NCBI RefSeq assembly: GCF_047730075.1
Contig: NZ_CP159831.1
Location: 1,736,001-1,800,000, forward strand
Length of the DNA: 64,000 nt
Origin: Njordibacter sp905182035
Lineage (GTDB): Bacteria; Pseudomonadota; Gammaproteobacteria; Pseudomonadales; Balneatricaceae
Reading direction: 5' to 3'
A program made the position numbers and the translations under genes. Numbering within the stretch: the first letter of the stretch is position 1; each line of letters begins with the position of its first letter. Positions 51,043 to 59,936 of this stretch are shown in pieces. The notes beneath the pieces are model-generated. The model was not told where the DNA came from. It saw only the letters and a list, made by a program, of their open reading frames with translations, and made no database searches.

Positions 51043-52940
51043 CCCTCTAGGGTGGCCTCGATTTCTAACCACCTATCCATAGCCTTCTCTAGGTCGGCCT
51101 CCTGAGTTTCTAACTGTGCTAGGCGTGCACTCACATGATCCTGACCCTTATTATAGAAGTTGGCATGGCCAATTTCATTCTGCAAGGTTTCAAGGTCTAA
51201 TTCTAACGCTTCAACTTGGGCTGGCAATAAATCTAGCTCACGCTGAATTTTATAGCTTAGCTTAACGACCGGCTTCACTTTATCTTTAGCCTTGAGTGGC
51301 GTTGCCGCCATTCCTGTTGGTTTGCTATGCCCTTGCACAGTAGGGGCTTGTAGCTTGCCACCACGCCTAACCCAATCACTATATCCACCTACGGAATCGG
51401 TGATATGACCTTGACCATCAAATACTAAACACGAAGTCACCACACGATCCAAGAACGCACGATCATGGCTTACTAGCAGCACAGTGCCTGGGTAATTAGC
51501 CAACATTTCTTCCAATAATTCTAAGGTTTCAATATCGAGATCGTTAGTCGGTTCGTCCAATACCAACATATTTGACGGTTTACTAAATAAGCGAGCCAGC
51601 AACAAACGATTACGTTCACCACCAGAAAGGCTACTCACTGGACTACGCACACGTTTAGGAGAAAACAAAAAATCACCCAAGTAGCTCATGACGTGGCGTT
51701 CTTTGCCGTTAATGTTGATACTTTCTCGACCTTCAGCAAGGTTATCCATTACGGTTTTAGTAAGGTCTAACTGATCGCGTAATTGGTCAAAATAGGCGAC
51801 TTCTAACTTGGTGCCGCGCTTGACCGTACCTGAATTGGGTTCTAGCTGACCCAGAATTACTTTAAGTAAGGTAGATTTACCCACGCCGTTGGCACCCACA
51901 AGACCAATACGGTCTAGTTTAAGCAGGTTTAAGTCAAAATTCTTGATCAGCTTTTGCTCACCATAACCATGACTGACATTTTCTAGTTCACACACAAGCT
52001 GACCAGATTTAGCAGCTTGAGCATGTTGTAATTTCACATTGCCCTGGCGCTCTCGGCGATCGCCACGCTCTTTACGCAGTGATTCTAGCGCCCGCACGCG
52101 GCCTTCATTACGGGTACGACGGGCCTTGATACCTTGGCGAATCCACACTTCCTCTTGGGCTAGCTTTTTGTCGAACAAAGCATTATGACGATCTTCCTCC
52201 ATCAATTGCTGATCACGGTAGGCTAAGAATCGTTCGTAACCACCTGGAAAGTAGTTTAAGTGGCCACGGTCTAGCTCTACAATTTTGTTGGCCAATACTT
52301 GCAAGAAACTACGGTCGTGAGTGATAAAAATGATGGCACCATTAAAGTCCAGTAACTGTTTCTCTAACCATTCTATGGCCAATATATCCAAGTGGTTGGT
52401 AGGCTCATCTAATAACAACAAGGTGGGTTCAGAGACCAAGGCTCTGGCTAAGGCTACACGCCTTCTCCAACCGCCTGACAGCTGGCTAAGAATTTGCGTG
52501 CCATCTAACTTAAGGCGGGTCAATATGCGTTCGACCTTAGGTTCCATTTGCCAACCATCTAATTCATCAATTCGATGACTCACAACTTCTAGCTGTTTCA
52601 TGGCCTTGTCGTCTAACTCACCCATAGCAATTTCTTCATGGCGTTTACGTAAGTCGTAAACCTCGCCCATACCCATAGCGACTAACTCGTTGACACACAA
52701 ATCTTCGCGATCTGGCAGGTCTTGTTGTAAATAACCAATCCTACATGAAGGACTCCGCCAAATATTGCCACTATCTGGCAGTTGCTCTCCTACCAACAAT
52801 TTAATAAGGCTAGATTTACCAGCCCCATTGCGGCCGATAAGACACACTCTATCACCCGCATCAATCTGTAAATTGACATCGTCAAGTATCGCCACATCGC
52901 CAAAAGCAAGATGGACTTGTTGTAACCGTATTAAATTCAT
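51039..52940 (-). CDS. uup: ABC-F ATPase Uup
   Basis: The 633-residue cytosolic protein has two ABC domains (Walker A GRNGAGKSS near 36 and GANGVGKST near 347; signatures LSGGWRRRVALARAL and LSGGERNRLLLARL). They are joined by the ABC-F linker, and a C-terminal coiled-coil domain (about 560-633) is typical of Uup. Uup acts on ribosomes/DNA recombination intermediates and limits transposon excision. The ATG at 52940 is preferred over a TTG at 52964. Confidence 0.93.
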   Translation of the reverse strand: MNLIRLQQVHLAFGDVAILDDVNLQIDAGDRVCLIGRNGAGKSSLIKLLVGEQLPDSGNIWRSPSCRIGYLQQDLPDREDLCVNELVAMGMGEVYDLRKRHEEIAMGELDDKAMKQLEVVSHRIDELDGWQMEPKVERILTRLKLDGTQILSQLSGGWRRRVALARALVSEPTLLLLDEPTNHLDILAIEWLEKQLLDFNGAIIFITHDRSFLQVLANKIVELDRGHLNYFPGGYERFLAYRDQQLMEEDRHNALFDKKLAQEEVWIRQGIKARRTRNEGRVRALESLRKERGDRRERQGNVKLQHAQAAKSGQLVCELENVSHGYGEQKLIKNFDLNLLKLDRIGLVGANGVGKSTLLKVILGQLEPNSGTVKRGTKLEVAYFDQLRDQLDLTKTVMDNLAEGRESININGKERHVMSYLGDFLFSPKRVRSPVSSLSGGERNRLLLARLFSKPSNMLVLDEPTNDLDIETLELLEEMLANYPGTVLLVSHDRAFLDRVVTSCLVFDGQGHITDSVGGYSDWVRRGGKLQAPTVQGHSKPTGMAATPLKAKDKVKPVVKLSYKIQRELDLLPAQVEALELDLETLQNEIGHANFYNKGQDHVSARLAQLETQEADLEKAMDRWLEIEATLEG

Positions 52941-53172
52941 TAAAGGACCTAAATGATAGGGCAAGATTCACCATTAGCACTTCGCTTGGGTGACTTATTA
53001 ACTTAATTTGTGTAATTATAACGTTTCTTCTAGGCTTTCAGATACTTAAAGGTTACAAAACGACACAAAAGGATGACTATTAAAGTTGCAACTAGTTAAA
53101 TAATAAGTTGATAATGGAGTTTAGTGAAATAAGTGAAATAACCAAGCTATTTAAGAAGCACGGATTTATTGG

Positions 53173-53745
53173 ATGACAACTTCCAACTTGAATAAAAGCG
53201 CCAGCCTAACCAACTTCAGCCATATCAAAAATACTTTGACCATGCTGGGTATAACCATCGCTCAAATCCGTACCAGCTTAAGCGACAGCAACACCAATGT
53301 TGATACCTTGAGTAGCACTTTTGCACAAATTGCCGACAACGTTCTCACCATCCATGATTCCGCCGTTTCTATCTCCTGTGTTGAACCAAAAGATCAAATG
53401 GAACTGGAGCTAATTCAGGCAGCATCTTCCGCTGCAAAAGCTAAGGTTGGCCAAGCGGTTGTTGATTTTCAATTTTTCGATCGCCTAGATCAGCGCCTTA
53501 GCCACGTCATTAAAAGCCTAGACGACATGTCGGCTTTAATTCAAAATCCAGATCGCCTGCAAGACCCTATGGCATGGATGGAGCTGCAATCTAATCTGCA
53601 CGACTCATATTCAATGGAATCTGAACGTTTAATGTTTGCTTCTATTATGGGAGGCTCTAGCATTGAAGAAGCCATTGCAATCTATCATGCCCACACGCCA
53701 GATAAAGCAGAAGAAACTGAAGCTGACGACGTTGAAATGTTCTAA
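53173..53745 (+). CDS. Unknown helical protein, gene overlapping tatD
   Basis: The 190-residue protein is almost all helical, with a segment VDFQFFDRLDQRLSHVIKSL near 97-116. That segment recalls the F-DR-xQR-x-HV pattern of small CheZ-like or chemotaxis-phosphatase proteins, but I cannot confirm it. The C-terminus is acidic (EETEADDVEMF). Its stop overlaps the tatD start by 14 bases, so the two are translated together. Confidence 0.6.
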   Translation: MTTSNLNKSASLTNFSHIKNTLTMLGITIAQIRTSLSDSNTNVDTLSSTFAQIADNVLTIHDSAVSISCVEPKDQMELELIQAASSAAKAKVGQAVVDFQFFDRLDQRLSHVIKSLDDMSALIQNPDRLQDPMAWMELQSNLHDSYSMESERLMFASIMGGSSIEEAIAIYHAHTPDKAEETEADDVEMF

Positions 53746-54535
53746 CATCACCGATATCGGTGTCAATTTAACCAGTGATCGATTCACTAAAGACCTTGCA
53801 GATACCTTACAACGTGGTCTTGACGCTGGGGTTCACCGTCATATCATTACCGGCACTTCTGTACACACTAGCCAACACGCGCTTGAACTAAGTTTAGATG
53901 ACACTTTACCCTGTGAGCGCTATGCAACGGCTGGCTTCCACCCCCATAACGCTAGTGAAAACAACCCTGAATCTTGGCAACAGCTAGCCCAGCTTTGGCA
54001 ACACCCCAAGGTAGTGGCTATTGGTGAAACTGGATTAGACTTTAACCGTAATTTTTCTACCCCAAAACAACAGCTCCATAGCTTTGAGCAGCATTTACAA
54101 GCCGCCGTTGATCTGCAACTGCCACTGTTCTTACACGAACGCGATGCGGCAGATGAGTTTTTGCAACTCATTAGCCAATATCGGTCTGGCTTTAGTAAAG
54201 CTGTTGTACACTGCTTCACAGGCACCGAAGCGTTCCTTAAGCAGCTGCTAGACCTTGATATACATATTGGTATTACCGGATGGATTTGCGATGAACGTCG
54301 TGGAGAACACCTTCAAAGTGCTGTGAAGTGGATTCCTAACAACCGACTCATGTTAGAAACCGACTCCCCCTATCTTTTGCCTAGAGACATGCGCCCCAAA
54401 CCAAAATCTAGCCGCAACGAGCCCGCTTATCTGCCTCACATTTTACAACGTGTGGCTCATTTTCGGGGCCAGAACGTAGCCGACCTTGCGCAGCAAACTG
54501 AGGCTACAGTGAATGACTTTTTTAACTTTGGTTAG
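53732..54535 (+). CDS. tatD: TatD-family 3'-5' deoxyribonuclease
   Basis: The 267-residue metal-dependent nuclease follows the E. coli TatD sequence closely: DIGVNLTS near 9, ITGTSVHTSQ near 40, GFHPH near 67, AIGETGLDFNRNFS near 93, VVHCFTGT near 152, GITGWICDERRG near 172, LETDSPYLLPRD near 202, and RNEPAYLPHILQ near 222. Metal-binding residues are intact. The only reasonable start is TTG at 53732, inside the end of the previous gene; a start at 53636 would overlap it by 110 bases. The stop overlaps the convergent glutaredoxin-like gene by 4 bases. Confidence 0.92.
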   Translation: MKCSNITDIGVNLTSDRFTKDLADTLQRGLDAGVHRHIITGTSVHTSQHALELSLDDTLPCERYATAGFHPHNASENNPESWQQLAQLWQHPKVVAIGETGLDFNRNFSTPKQQLHSFEQHLQAAVDLQLPLFLHERDAADEFLQLISQYRSGFSKAVVHCFTGTEAFLKQLLDLDIHIGITGWICDERRGEHLQSAVKWIPNNRLMLETDSPYLLPRDMRPKPKSSRNEPAYLPHILQRVAHFRGQNVADLAQQTEATVNDFFNFG

Positions 54536-54768
54536 AAGCTATTAACTGCAAGCTCATCAAACGGCCAACAAAGTACTTTTTGGCTCTCAGGGCAGCGCAA
54601 AACAGGAATTTTAACGCCATAAAGCTCTATCAGCTCATCGTTATCTGCGATATCAATCAACTCTACTTCCACTTGCGACAAATCTAAACAGTGAACAAGC
54701 AAAGCTTCGGCTAAGTCACACAAGTGACATCCAGATGTACCCAGCAACTGCAGCTGGCGCTTAGGCAT
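54532..54768 (-). CDS. Glutaredoxin-like protein (DUF836 type)
   Basis: The 78-residue thioredoxin-fold protein has CHLC at residues 14-17 and a cis-proline region GVKIPVLRCP near 52. It is shorter than glutaredoxin 1 and fits the glutaredoxin-like DUF836 family. It starts 2 bases after the XRE-cupin gene stop, so they are in one unit. Confidence 0.85.
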   Translation of the reverse strand: MPKRQLQLLGTSGCHLCDLAEALLVHCLDLSQVEVELIDIADNDELIELYGVKIPVLRCPESQKVLCWPFDELAVNSF

Positions 54769-54770
54769 GG

Positions 54771-55319
54771 TTATACACTAGCTGGGTTATTAGCACTAAC
54801 CAAGACACAGGGCTGGTCGCCTACATTTCGGAAACGGTGGGGCTGGGAGCTGCTGAAGTAATAGCCATCGCCTACATGTAATATTTCCACCTGTTCCGAC
54901 ACGGTAACTTCCAAACAACCGCTAATCACAACGCCAGCCTCCTCACCTTCATGCAGCAACATTTCCACACCTGTGTCTGCACCCGGCGGATAGGTTTCAT
55001 GCAACAGGGACAAACTACGCGGGTCATGGTTGTAGCCCACCAAACGCATGGCAACTTTGCCTGAGCCCATGTCTGGCAATTCATTACTTTTGTAAAAAAC
55101 CTGTTGTTGCACAGGCACTTCTTCAACAAAAAAAGCTTGCAGTGACATAGGCACACCATCCAACACTTTTTTTAAAGAGCTCACCGATGGGCTGACTCGA
55201 TTCTGTTCAATCAGAGAAATAGTGCTATTGGTCACCCCTGCCCGTTTAGCCAATTCTCGCTGTGATAAGCCACGCTTTTTACGAACTACTTTAAGGCGGG
55301 CACCCACATCAAGGCTCAT
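54771..55319 (-). CDS. XRE-cupin transcriptional regulator (PuuR-like)
   Basis: The 182-residue protein has an N-terminal XRE helix-turn-helix (LKVVRKKRGLSQRELAKRAGVTNSTISLIEQNRVSPS, about 8-45). A C-terminal cupin follows (ETYPPGADTGVEMLLHEGEEAGVVISG near 105; DGYYFSSSQPHRFRNVGD near 150). This layout is that of PuuR, which represses putrescine catabolism, but no puu genes are present. The ATG at 55319 overlaps rmuC by 11 bases. Confidence 0.88.
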   Translation of the reverse strand: MSLDVGARLKVVRKKRGLSQRELAKRAGVTNSTISLIEQNRVSPSVSSLKKVLDGVPMSLQAFFVEEVPVQQQVFYKSNELPDMGSGKVAMRLVGYNHDPRSLSLLHETYPPGADTGVEMLLHEGEEAGVVISGCLEVTVSEQVEILHVGDGYYFSSSQPHRFRNVGDQPCVLVSANNPASV

Positions 55320-56706
55320 TGGCAGAGTCCTCTTCACTGGCCTGTTCAATCATCGCTTCTGGCAAGGCTTTTTTGGGTTGAATACCACCTAACTTAACGA
55401 TGCTTTGAGCACGATTAATAAGGTTGCCACGACCCGAAGATAAACGTTTATGGGCGGTGTCATAAGCATCTTGAGCACGGACAAGGTGGCTACCAACGCT
55501 GTCCATAGAGGTTACAAAGTCAACCAATTTTTTATGCATTTCTTCAGCTTGGCGAGAGATTTCTTTTGCATTTTGACTTTGGTGTTCGTAGCGCCAAATG
55601 TTATGAATGGTTCGCAACACCATTAACAAAGTTGCGGGGCTTACCAACATAATATTGCTTTTCATAGCACTAACAAATAAATCAGGATCTGCTTGAAGGG
55701 CGAGCATGTATGCCGATTCTATAGGAATAAATAACAACACGTAGTCTAAACTAGACACACCTTCAGCACTTTCATAGGATTTACCGCTGAGGCCTTTAAT
55801 GTGCGCTTTCACTGAAGCTAGGTGCTCAGCCAACGCAGCATTGCGCTCAGTGTCATCTTCTGCACTTTGATAACGCTCGTAGGCGACCAAGGTTACTTTT
55901 GAATCCACCACTACGTCTTTATTTTCTGGCATGTGCACGACAACGTCTGGCTGCAAGCGTTTGCCATCAGTTTGAGTCAAGTTAACTTGACTGTGGTATT
56001 CATGACCCTTGCGCAGGCCAGATTGTTCCAAAACTTGCTCCAATACCATTTCCCCCCAATTACCTTGGGCTTTATTGTCACCTTTAAGGGCTTTGGTAAG
56101 GTTAATGGCATCGCTACTGAGCTTGTTATTCAACTCTAACAAGCTATTAATTTGCTGTGTTAAGCCAGCTCGATCTCGTGCATCTTTATCATACACATCA
56201 TCAACTTTTTTGCGAAAATCACCTAGCTGCTGTTTTAAGGGGTTAAGTAAATGACCCAGTTGATCTTGATTTTGGCTAGAAAGCTGATTAGCTTGCTGTT
56301 TTAACGAAGACTCAGCAAATTGTTTAAGGTAGGTATCAAAGGTTTCTTGCGTCTGCTGTTGTTGCTGTAATTGCATTTGATGTGCATCTTGCTGTGCGTC
56401 GAGCTTAGTTTGTAAACTCGCATTTGTTGCTGCTGCCTGGCTTAACTGTGCCTGCAGTTGAACGTGCTGCTGTTGAGACTCTTGCAGTTGGTTTTGCAAG
56501 GATATTGACTGGTCTTGAACTTGTTCCAGCTTAACTTCAAGCTGTGCTAAAGCCAGTTGCTGGCCAAGGGACTTCTCTGCCGCAGCTTCTTTTAAACCAC
56601 TGTTTAACTCATTGGCTACATTGTCACCAACACCACGGCGGCTCGCAAAATAAATAGTAGCCAGCGTCATCACACCAGCAAAAGCCCACAGCATATAATC
56701 TAACAT
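55309..56706 (-). CDS. rmuC: DNA recombination protein RmuC
   Basis: The 465-residue protein has an N-terminal membrane helix (YMLWAFAGVMTLATIYFAS, 4-22), a long glutamine-rich coiled coil (about 40-165), and the RmuC nuclease-like domain (about 190-400): GNWGEMVLEQVLEQSGL, VVDSKVTLVAYERYQ, VLLFIPIESAYM, and NIMLVSPATLLMVLRTI. It limits sequence inversions at short repeats. Length is normal. Confidence 0.95.
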   Translation of the reverse strand: MLDYMLWAFAGVMTLATIYFASRRGVGDNVANELNSGLKEAAAEKSLGQQLALAQLEVKLEQVQDQSISLQNQLQESQQQHVQLQAQLSQAAATNASLQTKLDAQQDAHQMQLQQQQQTQETFDTYLKQFAESSLKQQANQLSSQNQDQLGHLLNPLKQQLGDFRKKVDDVYDKDARDRAGLTQQINSLLELNNKLSSDAINLTKALKGDNKAQGNWGEMVLEQVLEQSGLRKGHEYHSQVNLTQTDGKRLQPDVVVHMPENKDVVVDSKVTLVAYERYQSAEDDTERNAALAEHLASVKAHIKGLSGKSYESAEGVSSLDYVLLFIPIESAYMLALQADPDLFVSAMKSNIMLVSPATLLMVLRTIHNIWRYEHQSQNAKEISRQAEEMHKKLVDFVTSMDSVGSHLVRAQDAYDTAHKRLSSGRGNLINRAQSIVKLGGIQPKKALPEAMIEQASEEDSANEP

Positions 56707-56710
56707 CTCT

Positions 56711-57100
56711 TTAAGCCATCCAGCCTTGCACCATGGGCACCAGTCCCATCAGAGCAAAAAGGCTGTATACCAAGCTGCCAAGCCTTGGCTTAAGCATACG
56801 ACGCAGGAATATATAGTAAATAGCAGGAAAGCTCACTACCAAAAAGCTCACGGGAATCCACCAAGCAAAGTTCTGGCCACCATAAACTAAACTAGTAATG
56901 AGCAAGATTACCGCTAAATTTCCAGCTGCTAGATAAATCACTGGCACCTCGACCTTAGTCTCGATATTAGCCTCGCTGTTATCAGCCACATCAAGCGCGT
57001 GTTGGTTGTGAGTTAAAACGTCATGGCTAACTTGGCGCGCGCTAAGCGCGGCACCCATGGCAAAAGCACCAGTGAGAGTAAAAATATAGATGGGTTCCAT
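56711..57100 (-). CDS. Unknown small integral membrane protein
   Basis: The 129-residue protein has about four hydrophobic helices (IYIFTLTGAFAMGAALSA, VPVIYLAAGNLAVILLITSL, FAWWIPVSFLVVSFPAIYYI, and LGSLVYSLFALMGLVPMVQ). I used the second ATG (57100), 6 bases after GGAAAG; the first ATG at 57106 overlaps that box. It is 4 bases upstream of rmuC and probably co-transcribed. Family not recognised. Confidence 0.65.
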   Translation of the reverse strand: MEPIYIFTLTGAFAMGAALSARQVSHDVLTHNQHALDVADNSEANIETKVEVPVIYLAAGNLAVILLITSLVYGGQNFAWWIPVSFLVVSFPAIYYIFLRRMLKPRLGSLVYSLFALMGLVPMVQGWMA

Positions 57101-57145
57101 GTGCATCTTTCCATGTAAATAAGGTCAGGTACAATGGTAACAAAA

Positions 57146-57778
57146 TTAATGCAGCGCTTCACCCAACACGGGACGTTTTGGCCGTAGCAAATCAAATTGT
57201 TGGCGCAACTCAACTAGTGGCTTGAGTCCGTGATCTAGGGGGTCTTCTGGCAAATCTAACCAGTTAACGCTGTGAATGCGAGTCATGAGGTCATATTCCC
57301 CAACGATTGCGTCTAAAAACATAAGCGCCGCATCGGTTTGAGGGGCATCCTCAAGTATTGGTAGATCTTCTAGGTATAAATCTAAATGTAGCTCTTCGCC
57401 TATATTGCGTAAACCAAAGAACAAGTCATCCAACTCTAGTACTGCATCACCAATTTCTATGGCTTCTGGAATGTGTTCTACCCGTGGATTAAAAGCCAGC
57501 ACCTTAATGTGATTTATTTCAGGCGCCGCAGCTACCAGAAATAAAACTGTATCAATACTCTGACTATACCCATCGCAACCAAACACAAGTTCAATGCCTG
57601 TTCCAGCTTCATCACGGGCACAAAATACCGTGAGATGAGGATCTATATCCGATAGCTGATCCTGCACTTCTTCGAGTAACTCTTGCGCCAATACAGATTC
57701 TTCATCCACTAAACTACGAAGCTGATCTGCGTTGTCGCCCACGAGTTGCCAAAAGTTTTGTATGGGGGAGTTATTCAT
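57146..57778 (-). CDS. Conserved-looking hypothetical protein, acidic
   Basis: The 210-residue acidic protein has alternating strands and helices (LTVFCARDEAGTGIELVFGCDGY near 48; IKVLAFNPRVEHIPEAIEIGD near 92) and no export signal. It is the first gene of the unit leading to the membrane protein and rmuC. No family was recognised. Confidence 0.6.
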   Translation of the reverse strand: MNNSPIQNFWQLVGDNADQLRSLVDEESVLAQELLEEVQDQLSDIDPHLTVFCARDEAGTGIELVFGCDGYSQSIDTVLFLVAAAPEINHIKVLAFNPRVEHIPEAIEIGDAVLELDDLFFGLRNIGEELHLDLYLEDLPILEDAPQTDAALMFLDAIVGEYDLMTRIHSVNWLDLPEDPLDHGLKPLVELRQQFDLLRPKRPVLGEALH

Positions 57779-57857
57779 AACAATTCTTCAAATACTGAAA
57801 CACGCCATTGTTTGGCAGCCATGCCACCACGGCAGACTTACATCCTACACATAACGT

Positions 57858-57885
57858 AAAAGGGAGTGCCGAAGCACTCCCTTTT
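57858..57885 (-). terminator. Rho-independent terminator after rpsA
   Basis: A 12-bp perfect stem with core GGGAGTGC/GCACTCCC closes a CGAA tetraloop, followed by U on the minus strand. It begins 22 bases past the rpsA stop. Its symmetric A/T arms allow bidirectional use. Confidence 0.92.
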
Positions 57886-57906
57886 TAAAGTGCAGGTTTT
57901 AGCAGC

Positions 57907-59583
57907 TTATTGCTTGCCCATCTGCGCCTTGATCAAGTCACCAATGGTAGTTGGACCATCAGCAGGCACTTCCATATCACGAACATCACGAACAGCTTGC
58001 TTCTCATCTGCTACGTCCTTGGCCTTGATGGACAAGTTGATAGAACGGTTACGACGATCAACAGCCACGATCTTAGCTTCAACACTGTCACCAACCTTAA
58101 GCTCGTTACGTGCGTCTTCAATACGATCAATGCTGATTTCAGAAGCTTTAAGTACTGCATCGATGCCTTCAGCAAGCTCAATTACAGCTTCCTTAGCTTC
58201 AACAGATTTAACAGTACCGTTAACTATAGTGCCACGGTCGTTAGCTGCAACGTACTCGCCAAATGGATCGTTTTCTTGCTGCTTGATACCAAGAGAGATA
58301 CGCTCTTTCTCAGAATCTACCGACAAGATAACGGCACTCACTTCGTCGCCCTTCTTGTAGTCACGCAGAGCGGCTTCGCCTTCTACTTCCCAAGAGATGT
58401 CAGACATGTGTACTAAGCCATCTAGGTCGCCTTCTAGGCCAACAAAAATACCGAAATCAGTGATGGTCTTGATGTTACCAACAACCTTGTCACCAGCTGC
58501 GTACTTCTCAGCGAATTCAGCCCATGGGTTGCCCACACATTGCTTAATGCCTAGAGAAATACGACGGCGCTCTTGGTCTACATCCAAGATCATTACTTCC
58601 ATAGCGTCGCCAACGTTAACGACTTTAGATGGGTGGATATTCTTGTTCGTCCAAGACATTTCAGAAACGTGTACTAAACCTTCAACGCCGTCTTCTATAG
58701 AAGCAAAGCAACCGTAGTCAGTTAAGTTAGTTACGGTAGCTTGAACGCGATGCCCATTAGGGTAACGTGCCTTGATAGACGCCCATGGATCTTCTTGCAG
58801 TTGCTTAAGGCCCAAAGATAAACGACCGCTGTCCTTATCAAACTTGATAACTCGAACAGTGATTTCGTCACCTGGGTTCAACATGTCACTTGGGTGTGCA
58901 ATACGCTTCCAAGCCATGTCAGTAATGTGTAGTAAGCCGTCGACGCCACCTAGGTCTACGAAAGCACCATAGTTGGTTAGGTTCTTAACGTAACCCTTAA
59001 CGTCCATGCCTTCTTCAATGCTAGCCAACAATTCGTCACGCTGTGCGCTGTTCGCTTCTTGCATTACTGCGCGGCGTGATACCACCACGTTGTTGCGCTT
59101 TTGATCCAGCTTAATAAGCTTGAATTCAAGTTCCTGGCCTTCCAAGTGGTCAACGTCACGAACAGGACGAACGTCTACTAAGGAACCAGGTAAGAAACCC
59201 TGGATATTGTTGATGGCAACAGTAAAGCCACCCTTAACCTTGCCGTTGATCACGCCAGTGATGGTCGCTTCTTCGTCAAAGGCAGTCTGTAATACATCCC
59301 ACGCTTCGGAACGCTTGGCCTTTTCACGTGAAAGTTTAGTCTCGCCAATGCCATCATCAACACTTTCAAGAGACACTTTAATTTGATCGCCTATCTTCAC
59401 TTCTATTTCACGAGAATCGTTATAGAATTCTTCAATAGGAATGATAGCTTCAGACTTAAGGCCTGCGTGTACTGTTACCCAGTCGCCGTCGATGTCTAAT
59501 ACGGTGCCCATAACAACAGCACCAGGACGCATTTCAACAGCAATTATGGATTCTTCAAATAGATCTGCAAAGCTTTCGCTCAT
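57907..59583 (-). CDS. rpsA: 30S ribosomal protein S1
   Basis: The 558-residue protein has six S1 RNA-binding repeats, with VxxYGAFVDLGGVDGLLHITDM near 200 and DFGIFVGLEGDLDGLVHMSDIS near 375. It lets 30S subunits bind structured mRNA leaders. As in E. coli, no Shine-Dalgarno box precedes the ATG, in line with the leader-dependent, autoregulated start known for rpsA. A strong terminator follows, and ihfB and cmk, its usual neighbours, are absent from both sides here. Confidence 0.97.
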   Translation of the reverse strand: MSESFADLFEESIIAVEMRPGAVVMGTVLDIDGDWVTVHAGLKSEAIIPIEEFYNDSREIEVKIGDQIKVSLESVDDGIGETKLSREKAKRSEAWDVLQTAFDEEATITGVINGKVKGGFTVAINNIQGFLPGSLVDVRPVRDVDHLEGQELEFKLIKLDQKRNNVVVSRRAVMQEANSAQRDELLASIEEGMDVKGYVKNLTNYGAFVDLGGVDGLLHITDMAWKRIAHPSDMLNPGDEITVRVIKFDKDSGRLSLGLKQLQEDPWASIKARYPNGHRVQATVTNLTDYGCFASIEDGVEGLVHVSEMSWTNKNIHPSKVVNVGDAMEVMILDVDQERRRISLGIKQCVGNPWAEFAEKYAAGDKVVGNIKTITDFGIFVGLEGDLDGLVHMSDISWEVEGEAALRDYKKGDEVSAVILSVDSEKERISLGIKQQENDPFGEYVAANDRGTIVNGTVKSVEAKEAVIELAEGIDAVLKASEISIDRIEDARNELKVGDSVEAKIVAVDRRNRSINLSIKAKDVADEKQAVRDVRDMEVPADGPTTIGDLIKAQMGKQ

Positions 59584-59731
59584 GTTTTATACCAGACGTT
59601 GTGCAAGTCGAAAGTGCTCGCGGAACAACGCTCGTTTAGCCTGAAGGTCAGCTGCAACAGGGAAGTTAAATGGACGCGATGTGCCAGGAACTGACGCCTA
59701 AAATGGCACTAACGAATTTTGCGCGCGCGGT

Positions 59732-59760
59732 ATTGTACACCGCAGCTTGATTTACATCAA
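59732..59760 (-). promoter_or_regulatory. rpsA: Predicted sigma-70 promoter of rpsA
   Basis: On the minus strand TTGATG (59755-59760) and TACAAT (59732-59737) are 17 bases apart. The next bases are strongly GC-rich (ACCGCGCGC), the discriminator type of stringently controlled ribosomal genes. Confidence 0.72.
59747..59760. promoter_or_regulatory. FNR/Anr-type box
   Basis: TTGAT-TTAC-ATCAA is a perfect match to the FNR/Anr consensus TTGAT-N4-ATCAA. It overlaps the predicted rpsA -35 and is about 180 bases upstream of the EAL gene on the other strand. Which gene it serves is not clear from position alone. Confidence 0.6.
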
Positions 59761-59936
59761 TACTAGGGGACATTAGATTGTAACGCTTACGCAACACCTA
59801 CACTAAATTGAGGTTATAAGGTTTAAACGTTAATAATACGACAGCCTATTTGTATAAAAATGATCATTAGATAAGTGCTAATATACTGTTATTAGGCGTT
59901 ATATAGCGCTTCTTCCAAACCGTTATATGTGTGTAT

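Larger units (their letters stand above)
59584..59936. other. rpsA leader and divergent promoter region
   Basis: This 353-bp region holds the rpsA 5' leader (about 140 bases from the predicted start site), the rpsA promoter and an FNR/Anr-type box (listed separately), and the upstream part of the EAL gene. No additional gene is seen. Confidence 0.6.

Noticed and set aside
57866..58416. Long antisense open frames (164 and 168 codons) over rpsA
   Set aside because: They are shadows of a strongly biased coding sequence, with no ribosome site or recognisable motif.
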